In this document: positions 49,401 to 58,733 of the stretch, piece by piece
How positions within the stretch are numbered: the first letter of the stretch is position 1
Layout of the letters: each line of letters begins with the position of its first letter
NCBI RefSeq assembly: GCF_003286085.1
Contig: NW_020825389.1
Location: forward strand, 1-64,000
Origin: Drosophila persimilis
Lineage: Eukaryota; Arthropoda; Insecta; Diptera; Drosophilidae
Length of the DNA stretch: 64,000 nt
Reading direction: 5' to 3'
The notes under the pieces: generated by a model
What the model saw: only the letters and a program-made list of their open reading frames with translations
Database searches by the model: none
Told to the model about the DNA's origin: nothing
Made by a program: the position numbers and the translations under genes

Positions 49401-50853
49401 GTATCGGGCTGAATCTCTCCTCCAGGTGAGTAGCAAAGGCATCGGCTGTCTCAGCTGTTGACTTTGTCCACGAGACACTTGCCTTGCCTCCAGTCATAGT
49501 TGGCAGCCTCAGTGGCCAGTTTGGCTGCGGCTGCCTTTTGATTGTGCTGGTCAATTTCCATAGTTTCTGCATTTGATAGCGGTCTTTGTTGTCAATCCCT
49601 GTGAACAGTTTGTTGATGTTTTTGTTTTTCAGGATTGTGAGCCCCTTGTTAAGACGATTTTGCGCCGCCCTGTAGTTTCGTCTGGCTTCGATGGTGCGGG
49701 TCGCCAGCCAGATCCTCTTGCACTGCTGTTTGATGGAGAGCAGCTCGCTTGTAGCCTCGTCCAGCTTGAGGTGATGGTGCCGGTGATGTTGCTGTGACCG
49801 CTGCTGATGATGATGCTGACGCTGCTGTGGCCATCTTCGATGAGTGTTTGGATGCTGCTGTTGGTGTTGTGTTGTTGCTGCTGCTGCTGCTACCCGTATA
49901 TTGTTCAAAAACAAGTAAACGACGTCATCAATGTCCTGCGCTATCCTAATCTCGGTGTTGAGATTGATCAACCGTTCCAGCGACTTTTGGAACAGGCTGA
50001 TATTGGCACGTGCTGGGAGCAGATGTTTCCTGACTGTGGGCGTAGGATGTCTACGTCCACCGCTGCCGATCGTCAACTCCACCCTGAGCAGCAAGTGATC
50101 AGAGTCCAAATCCGAGCTTGAACGGATACTCAGGTGAGTGTCGTTGATTCCTTTGTAGATTCCAAAGTCAATCGCTGATGGTCTCTTTTTTTTGTCGTAG
50201 GGATAGTGTGTGGCACCACCGGTGGCCAGCAAATTGCAGCCGTTGTTGGTGTGTACAGCCTCCATCAGTGCTTTCCCTCTGGCGCATCCACGGGCATTTC
50301 CCCACCACATATGCTTCGCGTTCCAGTCACCGCATACAAGGAAGCCGGATGCTGTTTCTTCGACGCAGAGTTCTTCAAAATGTCTTATCAATCCAGTAAA
50401 ATGGGCAGGCGCCCACTTGAATACAGGCGGACAGTAGATCGGCGCAAAAATAATTCCCTTTTTATTTTCCTTTTCAGTGAAGACGATGACAGGTGCACTC
50501 TGGATGAATGGCTTTGAAATTGGCTGCAGAGCAGAGTGGGTGACATCGTCCCGGACCAGGATGGCTACTCCCCCTCTGCGATCGTTTGCCGGATTTTGTG
50601 CAGTGTAAGTGTGGAATCCGCTCACAGAGACGGCCCTTGTGCGTGTTTCGATGACCATCATTAATTGTATTTTTTCCCTTTTCAGGAAAACTTCGACCTC
50701 GTTCAACTTGTTTGTCACACCACACGCGTTCCAGAAGGCAATTTTAAAAGTGTTGCCGTTCTGGCTGACGCTGTGGGTGGAGATAGTCTGTACTGGATTG
50801 ACTTTTTGGTTTGACAGGCCATTCGGGACTGGACTATACATAAAAGGCATCAT
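46429..50853 (-). CDS. pol: ORF2: endonuclease-reverse transcriptase, full length (U9)
   Basis: This is 1,474 aa and intact, collinear with U7. Endonuclease and RT motifs are all present (GDWNAKHMWWGN, SDH, LDISEAFDRVW, GVPQGSVLGP, TYADDT). It differs from U7 by one four-residue unit fewer in the Gln repeat tract (one QQHT variant at its start) and by one more Asp in the acidic runs, so length change is confined to low-complexity parts. An antisense intron-like segment lies at 46840-46917 (78 nt). Catalytic integrity and minimal divergence from U7 suggest recent activity or recent conversion. Confidence 0.9.
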   Translation of the reverse strand: MMPFMYSPVPNGLSNQKVNPVQTISTHSVSQNGNTFKIAFWNACGVTNKLNEVEVFLKREKIQLMMVIETRTRAVSVSGFHTYTAQNPANDRRGGVAILVRDDVTHSALQPISKPFIQSAPVIVFTEKENKKGIIFAPIYCPPVFKWAPAHFTGLIRHFEELCVEETASGFLVCGDWNAKHMWWGNARGCARGKALMEAVHTNNGCNLLATGGATHYPYDKKKRPSAIDFGIYKGINDTHLSIRSSSDLDSDHLLLRVELTIGSGGRRHPTPTVRKHLLPARANISLFQKSLERLINLNTEIRIAQDIDDVVYLFLNNIRVAAAAATTQHQQQHPNTHRRWPQQRQHHHQQRSQQHHRHHHLKLDEATSELLSIKQQCKRIWLATRTIEARRNYRAAQNRLNKGLTILKNKNINKLFTGIDNKDRYQMQKLWKLTSTIKRQPQPNWPLRLPTMTGGKASVSWTKSTAETADAFATHLEERFSPILSNSDEERAAINREREQSKRQKQLQPDQETRIPFRPVTLPELMQIVDALELSKSPGGDKINNKLIKNLPKKALLYLILIYNSIFRLGHFPSQWKHAQIKMILKPGKNTADMCSYRPISLLSGLSKIFEKLLMARLFEVENFAKAVPNYQFGFRREHGTEQQLARVTQYILKAYEKKQVCSAIFLDISEAFDRVWHEGLLYKLMKLLPLNLYCILESYLAERTFCVSCGDEELSRIGKISAGVPQGSVLGPILYTIYASDMPMPHLIQDSTGFHPERESMLLSTYADDTVIMSASAIPNVAVKYNQRYLTHFSIWAKKWCININAKKTGHVIFTLRTIRSTDLRQTPTINGQAVPLSKSHTYLGIKLDKKLTLSSHITRICTKLRSRAAKLDWLAGPKSRLPSETKAIVIKQLIMPIWQYGLPVWGALTSDSQLRRVQSLQNKIIRRAMKATRFTRNDAIRQTHNLDTIDEVFHAASGRFANSLACHVNPEARKLLLQPYEPQRLQRPRYLQQLLQHFRPLQPQNQDRSSHHHQHPDPAISEESLPTLVRLEEEELKRKRQEESDARQLRRIQQQNIINPNPERFNESMINCFRKRYLSGQTPRERIVALIFGQPLSVQRIILPDYEGDPDPATQQHTQQQTQQQTQQQTQQQMQQQTQQRTQQQTQQRTQQQTQQRMQQQTQQRTQQQTRQILASSNRQTSHHRCQTRAASSSSRTLDDSHRRNLQEALLDHGLEQVRRRLERVVDDDDDDDVQIISDDDDDDDVQIITDVQSISDDDDHNNDDDAGRHIAHTATVTPHFGAARRRSLGRRNPAAASPMFLWWTLSLYLVNVKMTLKFAKLSPPQSNIKRHKTHLKRVQTRLRHRATPLVAPLILSHGRHHGIRPPEGLRGRESSRLLVGYECQFGHACAAHMAHPIPRRGGFPALHGCWQPSPHKSGRIPGHLEDHGDRSIHSARRCALSTSPAAPYTRAHPAPYGCAPCQTLCSRRRR

Positions 50854-53698
50854 TGGCGGAGGACAGGGCCATGTCCAAAGAGTTTGGTGAACTGCTATTT
50901 GTTGTTTTGCTTGTCTTATTTGTATTGATGTTTATTAATTTAACTATTGCAGAAAATAGACTATCGATTTTGGCCTCAAGTCTTGAGAGAAATTCTGCAT
51001 TTTCTTTATGGGCATGGGACTGGAAATTTGCGGGGAGAGTTTTTTGCTGTTCTTGTTGCTGCTGGTGGTGGTGCTGCTGCTGCTCATCCCTCAACTTCTG
51101 TTGGAAATTGGCCAAATGATTTTCGGCCGGATTGGCTTGAGCACCTCGGCTATACAAGGGCCTGCGGGTGTTGGGCGTTGCTGCTGCTATTGGAGTTGGT
51201 GCTGCTTTGGCCCCTTGTACAACTCTTGCGCGCTGCTGCCGCTGATGCTGCTGCTGCTGTGGCCGCTTCCTTTGTGATGGCTGTTGCTTCTCAACAGTAC
51301 GGACATATGGCTGCTGCTGTTGCTGTGGTCGGCGATGCTGCTGTTGGTGATTGTCCGCTCGTGGCTGTTGCTGCTGCTGCTGCTGCTCCTGCTCAGTAGT
51401 TCCGCTACGTACTACCCGGCTGTACGACGGCCTGCCGCTGCCGCTGATTGTTGCTGGCTGCTGTTGTTGTTGTTGGCGGCCCTGTCGTTGCGTCTGCTGT
51501 GACTGCTGCTGATGATGCTGCTGCTGCTGCTGCGTACGCTGGTGTTTGTTGTGTTTCTGTTGTGGGCGTTGCTGCTCGGTTTGCTGCTGTGGCTGCTGGC
51601 GTTGCTGTTGATATTGCTGCTCACCGATGAGCCGGTTTGCCCTTAACTGGCTGCGAGCCTTTTTGTAGGCGGCACATCCCTTGTAGCAGCTCACGTGCTT
51701 GCCGCTACAATTGGCGCATTTGGGATCCTCCTGCCTGGGTTTCCTGCATGCTGTTGTGGGGTGATCTCCTGCGCATTTCATGCACTTGTATGGCCGTCTG
51801 CAGTAGTTTTTTGTATGCCCAAACTCCTGGCACCGATGGCATTGTGCTGGATCGCGTGGCTTGGCCTGTCTCACTATGGAGACGCATTGATTGGCCAGGT
51901 TTTTAATGTCCAGAATTGCCTCATGGCCGCCATCCGCCTTGGGCTGAATTTCGACCTCAAAAATATTTAGAGGCCTCCCATTAAAACGATGTTTTAATCC
52001 TCGGATAAACCGGGCAGTAAATCCGAGTCGTTCAAGCTCCTCCGTTATCCAGCTGCTGGGAGTAGTGTGATGTAAATGACGCACTATTACACGATAGCCC
52101 CTTTCACTGCGCGGCTGGTGTGTGTGCAATTGGGTGCTGTCTTCAGCTAGGGCGTTCTGAATGGCGTTGTATGTTATAATGTCGTCGCAGTGGACTCTAA
52201 GTCCACTGTTGGCCATCGATTTCGTTGTGAATTTCCCCACATTTGGATTTGTTGTCAATTTGTTAATCAGGGGTAAAATTGCAGGCACCAGGGGCAGGAA
52301 GATTGTTGGGACCTGGGTGCTGCGTAATGACTGTTGGACGGGCGTTATATTTATACTAATGGCTGGCTGATGTTGCGGCTGATGATTGTCCGTTTCCATC
52401 TGTTGGCTTTCAGCCTCTATCCTTTGGGGCTCCCTATGTTGGGCCTCCGGAACCGGAACCACACTATTTGACAGTGAGCTTATTTGCCCAGCATCTGACT
52501 CCATCTGCCGGGTCTCATGATGCAGCCTTTTCGCGAATTGGCTCTTGAACATGGGCGTGTCCAGAGTGAGGCAGGTGAAGTCATCGTCATCTGTATCCGT
52601 TTCGATCGCCGCGCATCTTCTTTTGAGCGGCGAGCGAAACGAATTAGTAGTCAATTTATCCTTTGATATAGGGGTAATGGGCAGGGGCGAGGGCATTTCA
52701 TTGGCCAGTAGCGGGGGAACGCTAATTAGCCATTCCTTTACCAGTTGAGTTCTGGTACTAGGCCTTGTCTGTATGTTATGCTCGTCCGCCTGAGTCAGAG
52801 TAGGCAGCAAGCATTTTCTGCTTCTGCTAGTATTATTGCGTTCAGCTGTCGTCAAACTTTGTTGCTGTTGCTGGTCATTGTTTTTCTTTATGCCGTTTAC
52901 AGTTTCGGCATAAGTCAGTGTGTTTGTCTTTGTTTTGTTATTGGCGTAGGTCAGGCTAGCTTCGTTCTTGTATGTGTTTGTGTTTTGGTTCGGCGGGAGA
53001 GAGCAAGCATCTCTCTTTTTGTCATAAGTGTGTGAGTGCATGTTTGGCGGCAAACGCTTTGGGGCTTGATGTGACGAGCCTCCGTTTTGATTGTGCGCCA
53101 AGGGTTCGGCTGCCGAGAGAGCGCAAGCGTCGCTCTCTCTGATGCTTGTGTGAGTTGTTTGCTTGTTTTTGTTTTCGCTAATGTTTTGGCGCGAAAACAT
53201 ATGGGCATAACATTTGTTCTTGTTTTGTTTATGTGCACTTAAATGCTCTTTGGTAAGAGCGGAAGCGCCGCTATTTTGGGAACCCGTTGCGCTTTCGCTG
53301 GGAACTATTTTTGTCTGCGTGTTTGTACGTGTATTTGATGGCGGTTTTTCTTGTATGTTGGCGTCTGTTTTTGGTGGGATTGGCGGGTATTTTCTAACAT
53401 ATAAACCCCTGTCCACGAAACGACGCTCGAACTCCAGCACCGTAGCTCCCAAGGAGCTCAGGGTACTCTCTGGCGAGTCCGTCTCCAACTCAGCCAGATC
53501 CGCATCCCCCTCTGAGTCGAACATTGGTTCGAAGAGGGAAGCATTTGCGGAGGGGTTCCCTCCCAGGGGCCTGGTCATTATATCGGTAGCACTATTTTGA
53601 GTAACGCACTCACCACCCGCTTCGGCTCTTGCCGAGTTGTCCATAGCATCCATAACATCCATTTTGTTGGTCGTCAGATTTGGAGCAAGTGCGTCCAT
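50834..53698 (-). CDS. gag: ORF1 Gag, long-class C-terminus (U9)
   Basis: This Gag is 954 aa and intact. It has NKMDVMDA, the NSATDIMT patch, the full-length TKTNTLTYAE insert, SGASALTK in place of SGAFALTK, and the SSLSNS allele. Zinc knuckles are at about 619-674. In the C-terminal half it has VEKQQPSQ and a shorter AAPTPIAA segment compared with U1 and U7. It overlaps the ORF2 start by 20 nt. Confidence 0.9.
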   Translation of the reverse strand: MDALAPNLTTNKMDVMDAMDNSARAEAGGECVTQNSATDIMTRPLGGNPSANASLFEPMFDSEGDADLAELETDSPESTLSSLGATVLEFERRFVDRGLYVRKYPPIPPKTDANIQEKPPSNTRTNTQTKIVPSESATGSQNSGASALTKEHLSAHKQNKNKCYAHMFSRQNISENKNKQTTHTSIRESDACALSAAEPLAHNQNGGSSHQAPKRLPPNMHSHTYDKKRDACSLPPNQNTNTYKNEASLTYANNKTKTNTLTYAETVNGIKKNNDQQQQQSLTTAERNNTSRSRKCLLPTLTQADEHNIQTRPSTRTQLVKEWLISVPPLLANEMPSPLPITPISKDKLTTNSFRSPLKRRCAAIETDTDDDDFTCLTLDTPMFKSQFAKRLHHETRQMESDAGQISSLSNSVVPVPEAQHREPQRIEAESQQMETDNHQPQHQPAISINITPVQQSLRSTQVPTIFLPLVPAILPLINKLTTNPNVGKFTTKSMANSGLRVHCDDIITYNAIQNALAEDSTQLHTHQPRSERGYRVIVRHLHHTTPSSWITEELERLGFTARFIRGLKHRFNGRPLNIFEVEIQPKADGGHEAILDIKNLANQCVSIVRQAKPRDPAQCHRCQEFGHTKNYCRRPYKCMKCAGDHPTTACRKPRQEDPKCANCSGKHVSCYKGCAAYKKARSQLRANRLIGEQQYQQQRQQPQQQTEQQRPQQKHNKHQRTQQQQQHHQQQSQQTQRQGRQQQQQQPATISGSGRPSYSRVVRSGTTEQEQQQQQQQPRADNHQQQHRRPQQQQQPYVRTVEKQQPSQRKRPQQQQHQRQQRARVVQGAKAAPTPIAAATPNTRRPLYSRGAQANPAENHLANFQQKLRDEQQQHHHQQQQEQQKTLPANFQSHAHKENAEFLSRLEAKIDSLFSAIVKLININTNKTSKTTNSSSPNSLDMALSSANDAFYV

Positions 53699-53930
53699 TT
53701 GGTGGCCTGGTCCAGGTACTCAGTAGCTTGCTTTTTCTTCCTCTTTCAGTTCTTCCAGTTGGGTTTATTGGCTTCACTGAATTAAGGCACGATCACAGAT
53801 GATTATATTGCATTATTTGCAATTATTTGGCACATATTGTTTATTTAGTTTCATTTAATTTAGTCCCGGTTGAAACATGTATTTTAATACATTTAAAGTT
53901 CCACATAAAACAACAAAAAACACAAGTCAC

Positions 53931-55416
53931 TTTTTTTTTTTTTCGATGTAATTAGATGCGCGTGCACGCCTACGATGCGCACACTCGCCCGCCAGCTTTG
54001 CTACTGGCGGAGTTTATTTCCAGCTTTTCCTATTACCAGTACTTCGGCAATTTACATTTAAGCTTAACTTACAACAATAATGTGATTTTGGATTTTTGCG
54101 GGCAATTGACATTAACATTACATTAACATTAACATCTACAGACATGTTTACATTCTATCAGTATTACAGTCTGGTAGCCCTATTTTGACATTCGCAATTA
54201 TTGACGTACATTTATACAAACAGATGGTCACAAAGAGATAAGTATTGGACAAATTGCAACATTAATGACATTTATAGGCTAATTTAATTCTATTTATTTT
54301 CTCTTTCAGGTACTGGAGGATCATCGTCGTCGTCTGGAGCAATGTGGATGGCACAGGGGCATCCGCCTCAGAGCTGGATGTGCACGTGTATGTGATGCTG
54401 CAGATCACGCATCTGCGGCATCGGAATTGGCAGAGGCTGGATCCAGGAGTTGGCGTGGATGGTGATGGTGTTTGGGGAGCGACTCTGGTCCGGCCGCCCA
54501 CGCCGTCTCTACCTGGAGAAATGGAGATTGACACTGGTCCGGCCAATCGGGGTGCGTTGACCAGTGGAAATGGCCGCAGTGGAGATGGCCGCATATGAGT
54601 GCGGATTGGCTGCATCCGAGTGGCTGCTGGTCCGGCCACCCAGGATGCACTGTCGATGTAGATGGAGATGGCGTGCTGGCCATTGACGACTGTATTGGCT
54701 GGCCTCGTCGTTGGATTGCCGCTGCTGTTTTGTGATGGTGGTGGCGTGACATCACGGCCATCGGTTGCTGGCAGCATTGTCGGAGGGGCGTCCAAATTGG
54801 GCCCAACTTGCAACAAAATGTTGCGGTTGGTGGCGAGGTAGGTACTGGAGAGGCTGATCTGTGAGTGTATTGACAGGTAAGTGTGATTAGTAGAAGTATT
54901 GGCTATTTTGTGTTGATGCGTGAATTGATGTTTTTTTTTCTTTTTAGCGGCAGTCTGGATGTTGATGGCGACGACGATAGGGCCTTCAAATTTCGCCCAT
55001 TTGGCAGGAATTGGATGGCGAATTTGGTGTGGCAACTGCTGAAGAGGCAGCTCTATCGGAGGCGTGGCAGGTACGTATGTTTTGTGTGTATTTGGACCAT
55101 TTTGTGTTGATGTGAATATTGACGTCATTTTTGGTTTGTTTACAGTGGCTGCTCTGGACCTGTGCGGTGGATTGTCAGGAGCGTCGTCAATAAATCCTAA
55201 AATGTCGTCCAATTGGCATCAGATGTGTGGAGTTGATGACGGGGCAGCTGCTGGAGGGGCAGATCTGTCGGAGGCGTGGCAGGTACGTGTGATTATTTTG
55301 AGTTTTGTCCATATTGTGTTGATGTGTGTATTGACGTCATTTTGTATTATTTCAGTGGCTGCTCTGGACCTGTGCGGTGGATTGTCAGGCTGCCTCAGGA
55401 CCGACTTTTGGGCTCA
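53931..55416 (-). other. 3' region of U10 with three antisense intron-like modules
   Basis: The acceptor (CTCTTTCAG) ends at 54309. GT-AG segments lie at 54877-54947 (71 nt), 55071-55145 (75) and 55283-55355 (73), with blocks of 123 and 137 nt. The CRE-like palindrome in the first block is mutated (GTGACATCAC near 54,747), unlike in other short copies. A sense ORF of 316 aa is open over most of this region and is listed separately. Confidence 0.75.
54262..55212 (-). CDS. Possible extra sense ORF in the 3' region of U10 (doubtful)
   Basis: This is a 316-aa frame starting 205 nt after the gag stop. It is low-complexity, rich in Pro/Thr/His/Ser, with a Lys run where the antisense polypyrimidine tract lies. 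No domain is recognised. The same frame is open over its middle 150 or so codons in U6 and U11 (174-aa ORF) and in part in U3-U5, but it is cut by a stop in U3-U5 (LCQF then stop) and by frameshifts in U2 and U8. It may be a by-product of the repeat modules rather than a gene. Confidence 0.2.
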   Translation of the reverse strand: MDDILGFIDDAPDNPPHRSRAATVNKPKMTSIFTSTQNGPNTHKTYVPATPPIELPLQQLPHQIRHPIPAKWAKFEGPIVVAINIQTAAKKKKKHQFTHQHKIANTSTNHTYLSIHSQISLSSTYLATNRNILLQVGPNLDAPPTMLPATDGRDVTPPPSQNSSGNPTTRPANTVVNGQHAISIYIDSASWVAGPAATRMQPIRTHMRPSPLRPFPLVNAPRLAGPVSISISPGRDGVGGRTRVAPQTPSPSTPTPGSSLCQFRCRRCVICSITYTCTSSSEADAPVPSTLLQTTTMILQYLKEKINRIKLAYKCH

Positions 55417-58400
55417 TCAAAAGTAGTCAGAGTAGTAGCTATCGTAGTCGTCTAGGATATCCGCTATCTCGTCGTCAACTGAATCGTCGTCCGTCCACTG
55501 GTCGTCGCCATCGTCGCTGAGTGCTTCGCAGTCCATATCAGAGTCCTCCGATACGGCTGCGGCGTCAGGTTGTGAATTGGCGGCGGGCCTTGTAGGTGTT
55601 GGTGCTGCTTCTGGTGCTGCTGCTGGAGTCTGTGTTGGAGGATTGGCCGCTGCTGAGCCACTGCCCTTTGCCTCCGTCAGGCTTGCAATTAATGTGGTAA
55701 GTTCTTGAAGTCGTTTCTCCAAGTTTTCTATTTTAACTGCATACTCTTTTAGGAGTCCCACACACTTGCCATCGCATTGAATGGCTGGCTGCTGCTGATG
55801 CTGGGGATTTCTTGGCGTCTGGAAACGTTTTGGAGTTGGCTGCACCCGTTGATCGCGCTGGCATTGGCGCCCCTTGGCCTGTGGCTGGGAATGATGGCCG
55901 CGATGCTGGTGCTGCTGCTGGTGCTGCCGACCCAAATTGTGACCGCGCTGCTGCTGTTTTTGTTCTTGTTGCTGCTGCTGCTCTTCCCTTAGATTTTGCT
56001 GGATCTTGGCCAAATGATTTTCGGCCGGATTGGCTTGCGCACCACGGCTATACAAGGGCTTGCGGGTGGTGGGCGTTGCTGCTGCAGCTGGTGTTGGTGC
56101 TGCTTTGGCCCCCTGTCTGCCGCTTGAGTGCTGCTGTTGTTTTTGGTGTTGTGGCCGCTTCTTTTGAGATGACTGCTGTTGTTTGGGGGCGGGGATATGA
56201 GGCTGCTGTTGTTGGGAAGGACGACGACTGCTCGTCGGCTGTTGCCGTTCTGCCGCTCGTGGCTGCTGCTGCTGCTCAGCATTCCCGGACCGCAACACCC
56301 TGCTGTAGGAAGGCCTGCCATTACCTCTGGTGCCTGTGTTTGTTGTCTGCTGTTGTTGCTGGGATTGGGATTGGCGACTCGGCTGCTGAGTTTGTGGACG
56401 ATGTTGATCAGTTGGCTGCTGTGGCTGCTGGCGTTGCTGTTGATACTGCTGCCTCTGCTGCTCAGCGATGAGCCTGTTTGCCCTTAGATGGCTGCGGGCC
56501 TTTTTGTAGGCGGGACAACCCTTGTAGCAGCTCACGTGCTTGCCGCTACAATTGGCGCATTTGGGATCCTCCTGCCTGGGTTTCCTGCATGCTGTTGTGG
56601 GGTGATCTCCAGCGCATTTCATACACTTGTATGGCCGTCTGCAGTAGTTTTTTGTATGCCCAAACTCCTGGCACCGATGGCACTGCGCTGGGTCGCGTGG
56701 CTTGGCTTGTCTCACTATGGAGATGCATTGATTGGCCAGGTTTTTAATGTCCAGAATTGCCTCATGGCCACCATCCGCCTTGGGCTGAATTTCAACCTCA
56801 AAAATATTTAGAGGCCTTCCATTAAAACGGTGTTTTAATCCTCGGATAAACCTCGCAGTAAATCCGAGTCGTTCAAGCTCCTCCGTTATCCAGCTGCTGG
56901 GAGTAGTGTGGTGTAAGTGCCGCACTATTACACGATAGCCCCTTTCACTGCGCGGCTGGTGTGTGTGCAGATGGGTGCTGTCTTCAGCTAGGGCGTTCTG
57001 AATGGCGTTGTATGTTATAATGTCGTCGCAGTGGACTCTAAGTCCACTGTTGGCCATCGATTTCGTTGTGAATTTCCCCACGTTCGGATTTGTTGTCAAT
57101 TTGTTAATCAGGGGTAAAATTGCAGGCACCAGGGGCAGGAAGATTGTTGGGACCTGGGTGCTGCGTAATGACGGTTGGACTGGCGTTAAATTTATATTGA
57201 TTGCTGGTTGATGTTGCGGCTGGTGGTTGTCCGTCTCCATCTGTTGGCTTTCAGCCTCTATCCTTTGGGGCTCCCTATGTTGGGCCTCCGGAACCGGAAC
57301 CACACTATTTGACGGTGTGCGTATTTGCCCAGCATCTGACTCCATCTGCCGAGTCTCATGATGCAGCCTTTTCGCGAATTGGCTCTTGAACATGGGCGTG
57401 TCCAGAGTGAGGCAGGTGAAGTCATCGTCATCTGTATCCGTTTCGATCGCCGCGCATCTTCTTTTGAGCGGCGAGCGAAACGAATCTGTAGTCAGGTTAT
57501 CCTTTGCTAAAGGGGTAAGGGGCAGGGGCGAGGGCATATCATTGGCCAGTAGCGGGGGAACGCTAATTAGCCATTCCTTTACCAGTTGTGTTCTGGTACT
57601 AGGCCTTGTCTGAGTATTATGCTCGTCCGCCTGAGTCAGAGTGGGCAGCAAGCATTTTCTGCTTCTGCTAGTATTATTGCGTTCAGCTGTCGTCAAACTT
57701 TGTTGCTGGTCATTGTTTTTCTTTATGCCGTTTACAGTTTCGGTTTTGTTATTGGCGTAGGTCAGGCTAGCTTCGTTCTTGTATGTGTTTGTGTTTTGGT
57801 TCGGCGGGAGAGAGCAAGCATCTCTCTTTTTGTCATAAGTGTGTGAGTGCATGTTTGGCGGCAAACGCTTTGGGGCTTGATGTGACGAGCCTCCGTTTTG
57901 ATTGTGCGCCGAGGGTTCGGCTGCCGAGAGAGCGCAAGCGTCGCTCTCTCTGATGCTTGTGTGAGTTGTTTGATTGTTTTTGTTTTCGCTAATGTTTTGG
58001 CGCGAAAACATATGGGCATAACATTTGTTCTTGTTTTGTTTATGTGCACTTAAATGCTCTTTGGTAAGAGCGAAAGCGCCGCTATTTTTGGAACCCGTTG
58101 CACTTTCGCTGGGGGCTATTTTTGTCTGCGTGTTTGTACGTGTATTTGATGGCGGTTTTTCTTGTATGTTGGCGTCTGTTTTTGGTGGGATTGGCGGGTA
58201 TTTTCTAACATATAAACCCCTGTCCACGAAACGACGCTCGAACTCCAGCACCGTAGCTCCCAAGGAGCTCAGGGTACTCTCTGGCGAGTCCGTCTCCAAC
58301 TCGGCCAGATCCGCATCCCCCTCTGAGTCGAACATTGGTTCGAAGAGGGAAGCATTTGCGGAGGGGTTCCCTCCCAGGGGCCTGGTCGATATGACGGCAG

Positions 58401-58509
58401 AACTTATTTGAGTAACGCACTCACCACCCGCTTCGGCTCTTGCCGAGTTGTCCATAGCATCCATAACATCCATATTATTGGTCGTCAGATTTGGAGCAAG
58501 TGCGTCCAT
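55417..58509 (-). CDS. gag: ORF1 Gag, short-class acidic C-terminus (U10)
   Basis: This Gag is 1,030 aa and intact. It has the ISSAVIST patch but MDA, the KTETVNG state with the short NNDQQQSL tract (as in the long element U7), and private ITPL-type changes (PLPLTPLAKDN). The Gag core has ERLGFTARF as in the long class, while the C-terminus is the short-class acidic tail. Zinc knuckles are at about 613-668. The N-terminal half is therefore long-class-like and the C-terminal half short-class. Confidence 0.9.
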   Translation of the reverse strand: MDALAPNLTTNNMDVMDAMDNSARAEAGGECVTQISSAVISTRPLGGNPSANASLFEPMFDSEGDADLAELETDSPESTLSSLGATVLEFERRFVDRGLYVRKYPPIPPKTDANIQEKPPSNTRTNTQTKIAPSESATGSKNSGAFALTKEHLSAHKQNKNKCYAHMFSRQNISENKNNQTTHTSIRESDACALSAAEPSAHNQNGGSSHQAPKRLPPNMHSHTYDKKRDACSLPPNQNTNTYKNEASLTYANNKTETVNGIKKNNDQQQSLTTAERNNTSRSRKCLLPTLTQADEHNTQTRPSTRTQLVKEWLISVPPLLANDMPSPLPLTPLAKDNLTTDSFRSPLKRRCAAIETDTDDDDFTCLTLDTPMFKSQFAKRLHHETRQMESDAGQIRTPSNSVVPVPEAQHREPQRIEAESQQMETDNHQPQHQPAININLTPVQPSLRSTQVPTIFLPLVPAILPLINKLTTNPNVGKFTTKSMANSGLRVHCDDIITYNAIQNALAEDSTHLHTHQPRSERGYRVIVRHLHHTTPSSWITEELERLGFTARFIRGLKHRFNGRPLNIFEVEIQPKADGGHEAILDIKNLANQCISIVRQAKPRDPAQCHRCQEFGHTKNYCRRPYKCMKCAGDHPTTACRKPRQEDPKCANCSGKHVSCYKGCPAYKKARSHLRANRLIAEQQRQQYQQQRQQPQQPTDQHRPQTQQPSRQSQSQQQQQTTNTGTRGNGRPSYSRVLRSGNAEQQQQPRAAERQQPTSSRRPSQQQQPHIPAPKQQQSSQKKRPQHQKQQQHSSGRQGAKAAPTPAAAATPTTRKPLYSRGAQANPAENHLAKIQQNLREEQQQQQEQKQQQRGHNLGRQHQQQHQHRGHHSQPQAKGRQCQRDQRVQPTPKRFQTPRNPQHQQQPAIQCDGKCVGLLKEYAVKIENLEKRLQELTTLIASLTEAKGSGSAAANPPTQTPAAAPEAAPTPTRPAANSQPDAAAVSEDSDMDCEALSDDGDDQWTDDDSVDDEIADILDDYDSYYSDYF

Positions 58510-58733
58510 TTGGTGGCCTGGTCCAGGTACTCAGTAGCTTGCTTTTCCTTCCTCTTTCCTCAGTTGGGTTTATTGGCTTCACTATTACGGCACGGTTACA
58601 GATGATTATATTGCATTATTTGCAATTATTTGGCACATATTGTTTATTTAGTTTCATTTAATTTAGTCCCGGTTGAAACATGTACTTTAATACATTTATA
58701 GTTCCACATAATACAACAAAAAACACAAGTCAC

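Larger units (their letters stand above)
46046..53930 (-). mobile_element. U9: complete, apparently intact gag-pol telomeric retrotransposon
   Basis: This element is 7,885 bp, with T10 at 46046-46055. Both ORFs are intact. Its gag 5' half is the closest match to the 5' half of the short element U11, showing sequence exchange between classes. Confidence 0.92.
53931..58733 (-). mobile_element. U10: complete gag-only telomeric retrotransposon
   Basis: This element is 4,803 bp, with T13 at 53931-53943. Its 5' UTR has private changes near 58,684-58,715 (TACTTTAAT, TTATAGTTCC, AATACAAC). It lacks the 130-nt module in its 3' region. Confidence 0.9.
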
